From positions 1,172,330 through 1,209,481 of the forward strand of contig CP070732.1 in NCBI GenBank assembly GCA_020347565.1: a DNA stretch of 37,152 nucleotides. The letters run 5' to 3'. Below, piece by piece: positions 23,885 to 33,030 of this stretch. The stretch comes from Methanobacteriota archaeon. Lineage in GTDB: Archaea > Thermoplasmatota > Thermoplasmata > UBA10834. The position numbers were made by a program, and so were the translations under genes. Each line of letters opens with the position of its first letter. Positions within the stretch are counted from its first letter, which is position 1. Below the pieces are notes generated by a model. The model searched no databases. It was not told the DNA's origin and worked only from the letters and a program-made list of their open reading frames with translations.

Positions 23885-25078
23885 TTATCCATTCCTCCTC
23901 AGCTTCTCCCAGAGCTGCTTGGCGAAATGACAGTAGGATACGTGTCCCGGTTCCACGCTCACGCCTTCTGGCCGTTCCTCCTCACATCTCTTCTGGGCGT
24001 ACTGACATCTCGGATGGAACGGGCAGCCGGCCGGGGGTGAAACCAGGTCGGGCGGGAACCCGGGTATGGATATCAGCCTTCGCTTCTCCCCCTTTATTGA
24101 AGGGAATGATCCAAGGAGGCCAGCGGTGTATGGGTGCGCCGTGTTCTTGAATACCTGAGACGTCTGCCCGATTTCCATTATCACTCCCGCATACATCACA
24201 CCAATCTTGTCCGAGACTTCCGCCACGACAGACACATCGTGGGTGATTATCATCATGGCCATCTCGAGCTTCTCCTGCAGCCGTTTGATCTCGGCCAATA
24301 TTCTATCCTGGGTTACAACGTCGAGCGCCGTGGTCGGTTCATCCGCGATGATGAACGATGGGTTCAGGGCAAGCGCTAGAGCGATCATTGCTCTCTGCTT
24401 CATGCCTCCCGAGAATTCGTGCGGGTAGTTGTCTATTCTGTCAGGGGCGATGCCGACGAACTCGAATAGTTTCTTCGCCCTTTCGCGGGCAGCGTTCTCA
24501 TCAACGCTCTCGTGAAGCGTGATGGCTTCGACGATTTGGTCACCCACTTTGAAGACCGGATTGAAGGCGTTCATGGCTCCCTGGAAAATCATCGAAATCT
24601 GAGTCCATCGTATCCTTCGAATGTCCTCGTTGTAGTCGTCCAGCGAGCCATCTTTCCGCGTCGACAGTCCAAGCAGGTCGAACGAGTAGGTAAGTGCTGC
24701 AAGCCGATCTCTCAACTCTTCCGCTTCCTGGGAGGAGCCCCTGCCTGCCTGGTTGAGTTCACTGAGCTTCCGTTTGACTCGCGATATCTCCCCCTTTCGT
24801 GCCTTCGAGGTCGTCTTCAGTTTCTCGTCGTACTCCTTCCTGAATTGTGCAACTCGAGCAGGCTCCTTGAAGAAGATGCGACCGCCTTTGATTCTGCCGT
24901 TGGGCGGCAGAAGCTGCGTAATGGCGTACGCCGCCGTGGTCTTGCCGCATCCGCTCTCGCCTACGAGTCCCATCGTCTCCCCCGAGTCGATGGAGAAACT
25001 GACGCCATCCACGGCCTTGACCCAGCCGTCCTGGATCTCGAAATGGACTTTGAGATCTTGCACTTCGAGCAGTACCAT
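23885..25078 (-). CDS. dppD: oligopeptide ABC transporter ATPase (DppD/OppD-like) with a helical insert
   Basis: A 397-residue NBD. Walker A is GESGCGKT (40-47), Q-loop SMIFQGAMNAFNP (Q166), signature FSGGMKQR (222-229), Walker B FIIADEPTTALD (242-253), and H-loop H280. The complete cysteine tail has C352, C358, C365 and C383 (GCPFHPRCQYAQKRC ... SYCHF). Between Walker A and the Q-loop there are about 75 extra residues (about 72-150), very rich in Lys, Arg and Glu and probably a helical hairpin or coiled coil (RKEYDEKLKTTSKARK region). In normal DppD this stretch is short. It pairs with DppF to drive peptide import through DppB/DppC. The gap to dppC is 4 nt. Confidence 0.92.
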   Translation of the reverse strand: MVLLEVQDLKVHFEIQDGWVKAVDGVSFSIDSGETMGLVGESGCGKTTAAYAITQLLPPNGRIKGGRIFFKEPARVAQFRKEYDEKLKTTSKARKGEISRVKRKLSELNQAGRGSSQEAEELRDRLAALTYSFDLLGLSTRKDGSLDDYNEDIRRIRWTQISMIFQGAMNAFNPVFKVGDQIVEAITLHESVDENAARERAKKLFEFVGIAPDRIDNYPHEFSGGMKQRAMIALALALNPSFIIADEPTTALDVVTQDRILAEIKRLQEKLEMAMMIITHDVSVVAEVSDKIGVMYAGVIMEIGQTSQVFKNTAHPYTAGLLGSFPSIKGEKRRLISIPGFPPDLVSPPAGCPFHPRCQYAQKRCEEERPEGVSVEPGHVSYCHFAKQLWEKLRRNG

Positions 25079-25082
25079 TCCT

Positions 25083-27344
25083 TTATCTCCTCCTGAGTCG
25101 CGGGTTGACGACCTCGTCGAAAGCTCTGCCGATCAAGTAGAATGAGAGCGAAAGCAGGGTGATGGCTATTCCCGGAGGCAGCAGCCACCACGGGGCGTCG
25201 AGCGAGTGACCGCTTATCTGCAGGAACTGGAGCATCATGCCCCATGTGATTGCGTTTGGGTCGCCAAACCCGAGGAAAGCCAGAATGGCTTCGGTGATGA
25301 TTGCTCCGCTGATGTTGAAGGTCATGTAGAGGAAAGTGTACGGGAGCACGTTCGGGCCGATGTGCCTGAAGATGAGGCGCATGTCAGACGCACCGGCCAC
25401 GGTTGCAGCGTCAACGAACGCCCGTTTCCGCTTCGACAGCGTCACAGATCTTATCACTCTAGCTATACCTGCCCACGAGAGTATTGCGAATATGATTATG
25501 ATGTTGAATAGGGACGGTCCGAATGCAGCGGCAAACAAGAGCATGATCACTAGGTAGGGCAGGCTCAGCATCACGTCGGTCGCTCTCATCAGCAGCTCCC
25601 CTATCAGGCCAGAGTAGAAACCCGCAACAAGACCCACTATGGTGCCAATGACCACTGAGAAGAACGCAGCGACAACCCCTACCAGCAATTCCGCCCTGGT
25701 GCCGAACATCACCTGTGTTAGGATGTCGTGTCCTTCGTAATCGGTGCCGAGCGGATAGTAGTTGCCCGATGGATACGTCCCCGGAGGTAGAGGTGCTATG
25801 TTCACTCCGGTCAACGTCTCAACGAATAACGACCCCTCTTCTGTGATGACACCGAAGTAGTTTCCCGCCCTCGATCCTTCGATGTAGATGTTCCCGAGGA
25901 ACGAAACGGGAGTCGCGGCGCCACCACCGGGAGCACTGAAGGTGGCGTTGATCTGCAGTTCGTGAGTTGCCAAGTATATGGTGCCTCTGTCAGTGCTGAA
26001 CACGTACCTGTACTGCCCGATGACATATTGTGGAGGGCTGTTGAGATAACCCTCTACAGTCGAGAAGAGCGTGTTGTTACCGCCAACTCTCCCCGTCTGG
26101 GGGTCGATACCCACGATGAGCCCCCTTTCCCCAGTAGTCCCCACAATGATCATGTTGTCGGGGGATGAGTGGAGCGAGGTTATGTCGAAGTCGCGTATGC
26201 CTGGGAGTATCGGCATGCTCCACCAGGTCATGTTACCGGTGACTCGATCGTAGGCGGCGACACGACCATCGATCGTCGCGACGGCGACGGACTCCTTGCC
26301 CAATGCGGTCGTAGGCTGATACGGGTACTGGAAGATCATCATGTCCTGGCCGCTTAACGGTTCGAATTTCTCGCCGTCGATGGTGTAATTGTTCTCCCAC
26401 ATGAGCCCTTCAATCGAGACATCGATTACCTTTGCTGTGAGCACAGATCTTGTGAGGTTCAGGCCGAAAGCCTTGATTCCTTCATCCGTGGGCACTATCA
26501 ACATGCTTCCGTTCTCGAAATCTCCGTCCACCACGAGCGGGTTTCCGACGATGGTCGCGTTGGGGAAGGTCAGGTTGTTCGTGAATGCGACTCCATCTAT
26601 TCCTGGCTCGGTGATGTCCGGTGGTCGCTTGTTGAACAGCCAGACGTTGTGTTCGTCCGCGAATGCAATAGCCAGTCTCCCAACCTGATAGAGGGGTGAG
26701 AATCCATTCCACAGGTTAGAGCTGTAGAGCGGCACGAACGGGATTTCGTGTTCGCGGAGGTAGATGAAATCGTAGTCATACTCGTACAGGGTAGAGGTCG
26801 CATTTTCCCCCTCCCCGTCTGCACTCAATACGAAGAAGAATGATCTGTAGAAGTGGGCGTATTCGAGATAGGTCGCATGCGGAGGCAGGTTGATTGTTGT
26901 CGGACTGCCGATTTCGATGCCTATCGCTTCCGTTTCCTCTCCTGTGCCTCTAGTGATAGGGAAATCGATAACCGTGCCATCGTCGATGGAGTATACCATA
27001 ACTCCCTCCAGCGGGTTGGACCTTCCGCCTGAAGTGAGGCCCTTAACGAGAGACCAGTTGACCTCTGGCGGCAGATCTCTTGTGGCGTAGTCAGCAATGA
27101 AAATGTCGATGGCGGGGGCTTTGAAATCCGCATCGTATGGGGCAGTCCAGGGTGCGGTGATCGCAATGACTAAGAATCCTAAGACAATGCCAAGGCCCGT
27201 GACACCAGTGAACGATCTACGATAGATCTTCCAAGTGTTCCTGAAAGCGACGAAGAGTCGCTTCACTGTTCTCATGGATGCCTCTTGGAGTTCCCTTGCA
27301 TCCGGTTTCTCTGACCTTTCATTCTCACTATTGTCGTTCCTCAA
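25083..27344 (-). CDS. dppC: dipeptide/oligopeptide ABC transporter permease DppC with a ~460-residue extracytoplasmic insert
   Basis: A 753-residue permease; typical DppC is about 290-320. A cytosolic N-terminus and first membrane helix (about 47-66, GVTGLGIVLGFLVIAITAP) are followed by a large extracytoplasmic domain to about residue 528. The classical permease core then begins with YYPLGTDYEGHDILTQVMFGTR and continues through five helices. The EAA loop is DAATVAGASDMRLIFRHIGPN-like (646-666), contacting the ATPases. The inserted domain is beta-rich with repeats suggestive of a PQQ/YncE-like propeller (AVATIDGRVAAYDRVTG, IIVGTTGERGLIVGIDPQTG, VFSTDRGTIYLA). It has about ten N-x-S/T sequons and no cysteines of note. 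It overlaps dppB by 4 nt. The propeller call is by eye. Confidence 0.88.
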   Translation of the reverse strand: MRNDNSENERSEKPDARELQEASMRTVKRLFVAFRNTWKIYRRSFTGVTGLGIVLGFLVIAITAPWTAPYDADFKAPAIDIFIADYATRDLPPEVNWSLVKGLTSGGRSNPLEGVMVYSIDDGTVIDFPITRGTGEETEAIGIEIGSPTTINLPPHATYLEYAHFYRSFFFVLSADGEGENATSTLYEYDYDFIYLREHEIPFVPLYSSNLWNGFSPLYQVGRLAIAFADEHNVWLFNKRPPDITEPGIDGVAFTNNLTFPNATIVGNPLVVDGDFENGSMLIVPTDEGIKAFGLNLTRSVLTAKVIDVSIEGLMWENNYTIDGEKFEPLSGQDMMIFQYPYQPTTALGKESVAVATIDGRVAAYDRVTGNMTWWSMPILPGIRDFDITSLHSSPDNMIIVGTTGERGLIVGIDPQTGRVGGNNTLFSTVEGYLNSPPQYVIGQYRYVFSTDRGTIYLATHELQINATFSAPGGGAATPVSFLGNIYIEGSRAGNYFGVITEEGSLFVETLTGVNIAPLPPGTYPSGNYYPLGTDYEGHDILTQVMFGTRAELLVGVVAAFFSVVIGTIVGLVAGFYSGLIGELLMRATDVMLSLPYLVIMLLFAAAFGPSLFNIIIIFAILSWAGIARVIRSVTLSKRKRAFVDAATVAGASDMRLIFRHIGPNVLPYTFLYMTFNISGAIITEAILAFLGFGDPNAITWGMMLQFLQISGHSLDAPWWLLPPGIAITLLSLSFYLIGRAFDEVVNPRLRRR

Positions 27345-28303
27345 ATGCGCACCCTCGGGTCGAGATAGCCGTAGATCAGATCTGCCGCAAAGTTACCCAG
27401 CAAGACCATCAGTGTGATTATATAGAGCGTGGCTTGGGCGACAGGGAAGTCAAGCTCATACAATGCGTCTATGTAGAGCGCGCCCATGCCAGGGAAGCTG
27501 AACACGTTCTCGAGGACAACCGCCCCTCCGATCGAGAACACGAAAGCGATAATGAACGAAGTGACCACCGGAAGCATGGCATTCCTTGCTCCATGCTTGA
27601 ACAGAACCTTCCCCTCGGGCAGGCCGATCGCCTTTGCCGTGACCATGTAGTTCTCGCCTATGACGTCGAGCATCGCCGTCCTCATCAGGAGGACGGTTCC
27701 CGCGAGCGACAGCAGAAGTAGGACTATCATCGGGAGGCTTACATGCCACAGGACATCGATCACATACGGCAGATTGTCCGTCGGGTCGTACCATCCTGTC
27801 AGCGGGAACCAGTTGAGTTCAGACGCGAAGATGACAAGGAATATCAGTCCTATCCAGAAGGATGGCATGTTGTAGAATACAAGGCTGATGACCACAGAAC
27901 TGCCATCGAGTATTCCTCCTCGGCGCCATGCGATGAGGGCTCCCAGGTATATGCCAACGATGTAGGCGAGTACTGTCGCGCCTCCGAACAACAGCATCGT
28001 TCTGGGTATTCGGTCAGATAGAATATCCCACACGGATTCGGCCTGGCTGAAAGAGATGCCGAAGTCGAATGTCAGCATGTTCACCATGTAATTCAGGTAC
28101 CGTACGGATACCGGCTCGTCGTATCCGTACAGACGCATCATGTAGTCTATCTGCGATGGTTGCATGCCGGGCGACGTAGCGAGCAGGTCCTGAGGTCGCG
28201 CAGGCAACGCCTCGAACATTATGAAGATGAGTGTAAGGATGATTAGTAAGGTGATGAAGGTCTGAATGCTTCGAACAGCCACGTACCTGGTCATTCCGGC
28301 CAT
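27341..28303 (-). CDS. dppB: dipeptide/oligopeptide ABC transporter permease DppB
   Basis: A 320-residue permease of normal length with six membrane helices. The first is VRSIQTFITLLIILTLIFIM. The extracytoplasmic loop carries MRLYGYDEPVSVRYLNYM and FDFGISFSQ, typical of DppB. The EAA-like cytoplasmic loop is YMVTAKAIGLPEGKVLFKHGARNAMLP, and the tail is ADLIYGYLDPRVRI. First gene of the dppB-C-D-F operon, with its own TATA element (minus strand, near 28366-28374). Its ATG lies about 40 nt after the predicted transcription start. It forms the translocation channel with DppC. Confidence 0.95.
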   Translation of the reverse strand: MAGMTRYVAVRSIQTFITLLIILTLIFIMFEALPARPQDLLATSPGMQPSQIDYMMRLYGYDEPVSVRYLNYMVNMLTFDFGISFSQAESVWDILSDRIPRTMLLFGGATVLAYIVGIYLGALIAWRRGGILDGSSVVISLVFYNMPSFWIGLIFLVIFASELNWFPLTGWYDPTDNLPYVIDVLWHVSLPMIVLLLLSLAGTVLLMRTAMLDVIGENYMVTAKAIGLPEGKVLFKHGARNAMLPVVTSFIIAFVFSIGGAVVLENVFSFPGMGALYIDALYELDFPVAQATLYIITLMVLLGNFAADLIYGYLDPRVRI

Positions 28304-28365
28304 AGTGTTGCCTCATGCCTGCCAGTATCTTGATGAGGTTTTCGCGATATTATCACTTACGCCAG

Positions 28366-28374
28366 TATTAAATG
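28366..28374 (-). promoter_or_regulatory. TATA box for the dppBCDF operon
   Basis: The minus-strand reading CATTTAATA suits an archaeal box A, with transcription start predicted near 28343. It lies in the 172-bp gap between the solute-binding-protein gene and dppB. The transporter can therefore be expressed separately from the far longer binding-protein mRNA. Confidence 0.5.
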
Positions 28375-28475
28375 TTTAGACGAATTACCGATTAGCGTTT
28401 CCAGGTGTCTCTCCAGTCGATGTGATATGAAAATCAAGAAAGGGTTTCCAGAAGGGGTTTGCCAGAGAGCGGGTT

Positions 28476-31400
28476 CTACAGCTTCTCCTCTTCAGGCGCA
28501 GGCGCCTCGGACACAGGCGTCTCAGGCTCAGACATCATCGGCTCCGGTTCCTCCATCTCCTCTTCCGAGGGTGCCTCTGCTGGCTTCTTTGGCCTCATCT
28601 TCATGACCAGCAACAACAGGACGATCGCAGCGACGATCCATCCTATTGCCGCAAGGCCCCAGGCCAGCATGTCGGCTTCTCCGTCGCCTTCGACGACAGT
28701 GAAGTCCACGGTTGCCTGGCTGGATACCCCCAGAGAGTCCGCAGCCGTGATCACAACGGTGTGCTCGCCCTCACCGATGTCCTCGAGGATCTCGGATATC
28801 GCAGCTGCGACAGAACCAGCGGTCACCGTCAGATTCACCGCAGCCTCCTCATCCACCTTGAGGGTGACCATTGCGATGCCGTTGTTGTCATAGACCGAAG
28901 CAGTCACCATCGCGTCAGGACCGACCACCTCTCCATCAGCTGCAGGAGCGGTGATTTCGATCTCCGGGCCCATGTTCATGACGGCTATCATCATCCTGGC
29001 CGCGGCTCCTTCGGGCGCTCCACCGGTCGCCAGCGATATCGCGATAAGTGCGGCAGACGCATCTTCGATACCCGAAGTGTCTATCACCATGGTTGCCACG
29101 CCCTCGGCATCCGTCAGTACTGTCGGAGTGACCACGGTTCCTACTTCTCCAGTGCCGATAGATACTGGCAGCTCGGGGTAGGGATCACCGGTTTCGTCGA
29201 CGACCGTGGCCGTGACGTGCAGCAGGTCGCCGATTCTGTAGACATCGAGCATCGGCTCAAGCTCGAAGAAGACCGATTCCCTAATGGACTCGATGACGAG
29301 CTGTGTCTGGCTAAAGACACTCATAGTGCCGGTCACTTCGGCGAGGACGTACATGTCGGGGTTGGTCGCGTAGGTTACATCCTCAAACTCGCCGGTGTAC
29401 GGGTTCTCTGCGGCAGCTATGACCTCGAAGTACGCCATTCCTGCGCTGTTCGTCATGTCCGATGAGGTGTTCAACCCATAGCCAACCGTCGGATACAGAG
29501 ATACTGCGGCGTCCTCCACGACAGCGTTAGTCTCATCGTACGCGGTCACAGCCACATCTGTGGTATCAAACTCTGCCGCCTTGGCCTCCAGGACGGGTTT
29601 GTCTATGCTGTATGTCACGGTTGTGAGCGCAGTCGCCCTGCCATAGCCATAGTGGCTCGAGATCGTCGTCAGTCCCGTGATGTCATGATTCCCGGTGTTG
29701 GTGTTGAAATCCGCCGTCGAGTTGGGCATCAGGAACATGTCCATCGCCAGATCGAGGTGCGCCATGCTCACACCCTCGACTGTCAAGGAATACGTTCCAT
29801 TCTCCACCTCGATTCCGGGCGTGTCTACATAGATCCACCAGGACGGGACGTCGGAGAACTGAGGCGCAGCATAGGCGCCCGCCGTCACGATGTTCTGACC
29901 GTCTGCGTCCGTCAGGATGTTAATTCCTGCGTAGTCCCAGAGCGAGTTCCACTGCGATTCGCCCCAATCAGTCAACTGTCCGTAGGATGTGCCTGCGACT
30001 ACAACGCTCGAGGTCACATTCGCCATGTTGCCCTCACTGTCGAATACGTGGAAGGTAACATCGACTGTCCCTAGCGCATCGACAAACTTCGTGGCGGCGT
30101 ACTCGACATATCCACCGTACATGTCGGTCAGGTCACCGTCTTCTGAGTAAGTCAGAGTCACGGTATCCATCATGGTGTTAGCCACGTTCTCCTTTCCAAT
30201 GGTGACTCTCAGAGCGGTGTCCATATCGATGGTGTTGTCGATAGTGACATCGAAGCTCGCAAGGCCTGATCCGTCGGTCGTCACTGTCGTCACGGGTGTA
30301 TCGACGATATCCTCGTTACTGTACATTACGCCGAGCTCCTCGCTGGCCAGCGGGCTTCCGGCTGCGTCCGTCGCCAGCACCTCGATGGTCGTCGTCGGCG
30401 ATGCGTCGCTCAAAGCGGTCGTTGTTACCGATTCGATCGATGTCACGTACCAGTCCGGTGCAGCATCGTTGTAGACAACTATCGAACTCGTGGCCAGGTT
30501 GGATATCGAGTACTTGTCGTGGTCGACCGACGCCGCAAGCGTCACCAGCATATGCTGGTTGGGGAGGTTATCATCTGGCGCGGCATAGGTGATCGTGCCC
30601 TCGCCGTTCGCATCCGTCTCGATCATGCCAGTGGCCGGGGTCAAGGAACCGTAACCAAGGAGGTACGGATCGATGGTCACCGTAGCGCCCTCAACGGGCT
30701 CTCCCGCGACGTCTGTGACCAGCAGGTCAACGGAGATGGACTCCCCTGGATCGAGCACAGTCTTCGCCGGCATGACCTGAACGGCCATACCTCCAAGCGA
30801 AGTCACCATTGTCGTAGCCGAATCATTTGCCTCCAAAGCATCGCTTGTCACATTGGCGGTTACAGTCGAAATGCCCACCGCATCTCCGGTCACGGCGAAC
30901 TCGAAGACGCCGTCCTCGTCGGTCGTGCCGCTTGTCGGCGCCACGGTCACACCTTCAGTCGCGGATATCTCGACATCTGCACCGGCGACAGGGGCACCGA
31001 GGTTGTCAACCGCCTTCACGAACGCGTCGACGCTATCATCGCATCTCAGCTTGCCGGACATGGTCAGACCTGCGCTTAGAGTGGCCGTAACCGCGCCTCC
31101 ACCTTCAGCTCCGCCGGTTCCGGAGTACTCGAGCGTGCATAGGTTGTACGGGTTCATCATTGACCCGTCAAACTCGGTCCAATTCGTCCATACCTTGTCG
31201 TGCGCTTCGACGTTCACCCTATAGTACAAGACGTTACAGGGAACCGCGTCTGCGATGATCTGCTGACCTTGTTTGACCAGATCGATCTGTTCAGCCACGT
31301 CGAAAGTGGCTCTCGCACCGTCCTCGAGCAGGGCAAACTCATCGACCATGTCCAATGTGGCATCGTCAGCGAGGGTGCTCACGCCACCGAGATCCGAGTA

Positions 31401-32894
31401 GTACGGGTTCGGATTAGTGTCTGACCAGAACGCCCACGAGTTGCTTGCAGCGGCCGGGCCATAGATGTCGTAGAGAACGCTCACGCATTCCGTGTATCCG
31501 CTGAAGTTCCACCCTATGATCAGCATCTGGTAGTCGAAGGCGACGAGCTTCGCGACGAGCGTGTTGAAGTCTATCGGCTTGGCCTCCACGTTGATTCCAG
31601 CCGCCCTCATGTTCGTGGCTATCATCTGACCCGCTCTGATCCTAATCGGGTCGTAGTCCGCGGGCGGGGTCATCAGGGTGATCTTCTCCATTATCCTTCC
31701 ATCTGGCAGATCTCTCCAGCCATCTCCGTTCTGATCAACGTAACCGGCGGTATCGAGAATTTCGTTCGCCGCGTCTAGATCGAACGAGTACTTTGTCACC
31801 GCGGGGTTGTGCCATTCACCGAAGTACGGCGAGACCGCTGCAGAGCCAGCTTGGCCGAAACCTCCCATGTACACATCGACGATCTGCTCCTTGTCTATCA
31901 GATGCGACACCGCCTTCCTGAAGGAGAGATTGTTCATCGGCTCCCTCTTCATGTTGAAGGCCATGTAGAAGTAGCCCGCATCAGCCATGTACTCCAGCTC
32001 GATGTTCGGGTCACTCTGTAGGCCAGGGATCCGTCCGGCGGTTACCGCCCAGGCGATGTAGTTCACCTGCCCGCCCTGCAGGGCGAGGATCGCGGTGTCG
32101 ATGCTCGCGTAGATCTTGTAGAAGATAGTGTCAACGACCTTCGGGAAGACCGGCATCCCTGCGTCCGTCTCATGGTCCACACCCCAGTAGTCATCGAACT
32201 TCTTCATGACTCTGTATGAGTTGGTTACGCCTTCCGCGTAGTACCACGGGCCTGTGCCTATGGTTGCCATGGTATCAGTACCCCATGTCACATCAACTCT
32301 GTTCTCAGAGTCGACATGGTCCTCCCACACATGCATCGGTATGATGGGCACTCCGAGGGTGCTGGCGAAGAACTGGCCGTACGGTTTCGCCATGACCATT
32401 TCGATTTCGTAGTCGTTCACAATGGTTATTCCCGCGTTGAGTTCGGCCTGGTCAACCACGTTGTCATCATTCGCGTCGAACGCTGGGATGATATTGTCAG
32501 AGTAGGTCGTGCCGTCCCTCGCCATCAAGTACGAGAAGTGCACGTCTTCAGCAATCATCTCGGTTCCATCATGGAACATCACGCCCTGCCTCAGTGTTAT
32601 AGTTACAGTTAATGTGCCCTCATCGAAGGTCCAGGACTCCGCCAGAAGCGGTACCGGTCTGAGGTCATAGTCGGCGGTGGCGAGGCTCTCGAAGCCCATT
32701 CCTATCGTGTAGTACTTCCAGACGCTGTTGGATCCCAGGTTGTAGTTGTTGAAGTCTGGCAGATCCTCCTGCATCGCAATGTAGAACACATCCTCATCCG
32801 CTGCGGCGCTAACGGTCTTTGCGGGCAGCGCCGCGAAAGCCGATAACACCATCAGGGCCATTACCAATCCAGCTAACACTATCCGTCTATACAT
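28476..32894 (-). CDS. membrane-anchored family-5 oligopeptide-binding protein with EF-hand-like loop and Ig-like stalk
   Basis: A 1472-residue surface protein. Residues 1-30 form a signal peptide (MYRRIVLAGLVMALMVLSAF, then AAA). About 35-590 are a complete SBP_bac_5 domain with WTFDEGTLTVTITLRQGVMFHDG, YLMARDG and RKAVSHLIDKEQIVDVYMGGFG. An EF-hand-type loop, DANDDNVVDQAE (140-151; positions 1, 3, 5, 9 and 12 all acidic or Asn), is embedded in it. About 600-1395 are several Ig/invasin-like beta domains with recurring ...DEDGVFEFAVTG, DANGEGTITYAA and DAEGVATMVIDTSG patterns. A membrane helix (about 1409-1431) and an acidic Pro/Glu cytoplasmic tail end it. It delivers peptides to DppBC. Start ATG 32894 follows GGAGGAG. 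Typical archaeal binding proteins anchor similarly but are shorter. Confidence 0.92.
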   Translation of the reverse strand: MYRRIVLAGLVMALMVLSAFAALPAKTVSAAADEDVFYIAMQEDLPDFNNYNLGSNSVWKYYTIGMGFESLATADYDLRPVPLLAESWTFDEGTLTVTITLRQGVMFHDGTEMIAEDVHFSYLMARDGTTYSDNIIPAFDANDDNVVDQAELNAGITIVNDYEIEMVMAKPYGQFFASTLGVPIIPMHVWEDHVDSENRVDVTWGTDTMATIGTGPWYYAEGVTNSYRVMKKFDDYWGVDHETDAGMPVFPKVVDTIFYKIYASIDTAILALQGGQVNYIAWAVTAGRIPGLQSDPNIELEYMADAGYFYMAFNMKREPMNNLSFRKAVSHLIDKEQIVDVYMGGFGQAGSAAVSPYFGEWHNPAVTKYSFDLDAANEILDTAGYVDQNGDGWRDLPDGRIMEKITLMTPPADYDPIRIRAGQMIATNMRAAGINVEAKPIDFNTLVAKLVAFDYQMLIIGWNFSGYTECVSVLYDIYGPAAASNSWAFWSDTNPNPYYSDLGGVSTLADDATLDMVDEFALLEDGARATFDVAEQIDLVKQGQQIIADAVPCNVLYYRVNVEAHDKVWTNWTEFDGSMMNPYNLCTLEYSGTGGAEGGGAVTATLSAGLTMSGKLRCDDSVDAFVKAVDNLGAPVAGADVEISATEGVTVAPTSGTTDEDGVFEFAVTGDAVGISTVTANVTSDALEANDSATTMVTSLGGMAVQVMPAKTVLDPGESISVDLLVTDVAGEPVEGATVTIDPYLLGYGSLTPATGMIETDANGEGTITYAAPDDNLPNQHMLVTLAASVDHDKYSISNLATSSIVVYNDAAPDWYVTSIESVTTTALSDASPTTTIEVLATDAAGSPLASEELGVMYSNEDIVDTPVTTVTTDGSGLASFDVTIDNTIDMDTALRVTIGKENVANTMMDTVTLTYSEDGDLTDMYGGYVEYAATKFVDALGTVDVTFHVFDSEGNMANVTSSVVVAGTSYGQLTDWGESQWNSLWDYAGINILTDADGQNIVTAGAYAAPQFSDVPSWWIYVDTPGIEVENGTYSLTVEGVSMAHLDLAMDMFLMPNSTADFNTNTGNHDITGLTTISSHYGYGRATALTTVTYSIDKPVLEAKAAEFDTTDVAVTAYDETNAVVEDAAVSLYPTVGYGLNTSSDMTNSAGMAYFEVIAAAENPYTGEFEDVTYATNPDMYVLAEVTGTMSVFSQTQLVIESIRESVFFELEPMLDVYRIGDLLHVTATVVDETGDPYPELPVSIGTGEVGTVVTPTVLTDAEGVATMVIDTSGIEDASAALIAISLATGGAPEGAAARMMIAVMNMGPEIEITAPAADGEVVGPDAMVTASVYDNNGIAMVTLKVDEEAAVNLTVTAGSVAAAISEILEDIGEGEHTVVITAADSLGVSSQATVDFTVVEGDGEADMLAWGLAAIGWIVAAIVLLLLVMKMRPKKPAEAPSEEEMEEPEPMMSEPETPVSEAPAPEEEKL

Positions 32895-32971
32895 ATCTCA
32901 TTCACTCCTCCGTGTATTCCCCCATACGTCTCTACGATGGGTTTCTTGAGACGGCTTAACATAGCCTTTCT

Positions 32972-33020
32972 GTATATATGAGGTTTCCCGAACTGATTTT
33001 TGCACATATGGGTATATAAA
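32972..33020 (-). promoter_or_regulatory. promoter region of the solute-binding-protein gene
   Basis: Two TATA-like elements on the minus strand: CATATATAC at about 32972-32980 (leader ~55 nt) and TTTATATA at about 33013-33020 (leader ~95 nt). The Shine-Dalgarno GGAGGAG is at about 32905-32911, 10 nt before the ATG. The upstream TATA lies against the IS remnant that starts near 33030, so insertion of that element may have shaped this promoter. Confidence 0.45.
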
Positions 33021-33030
33021 CGATACAAAC

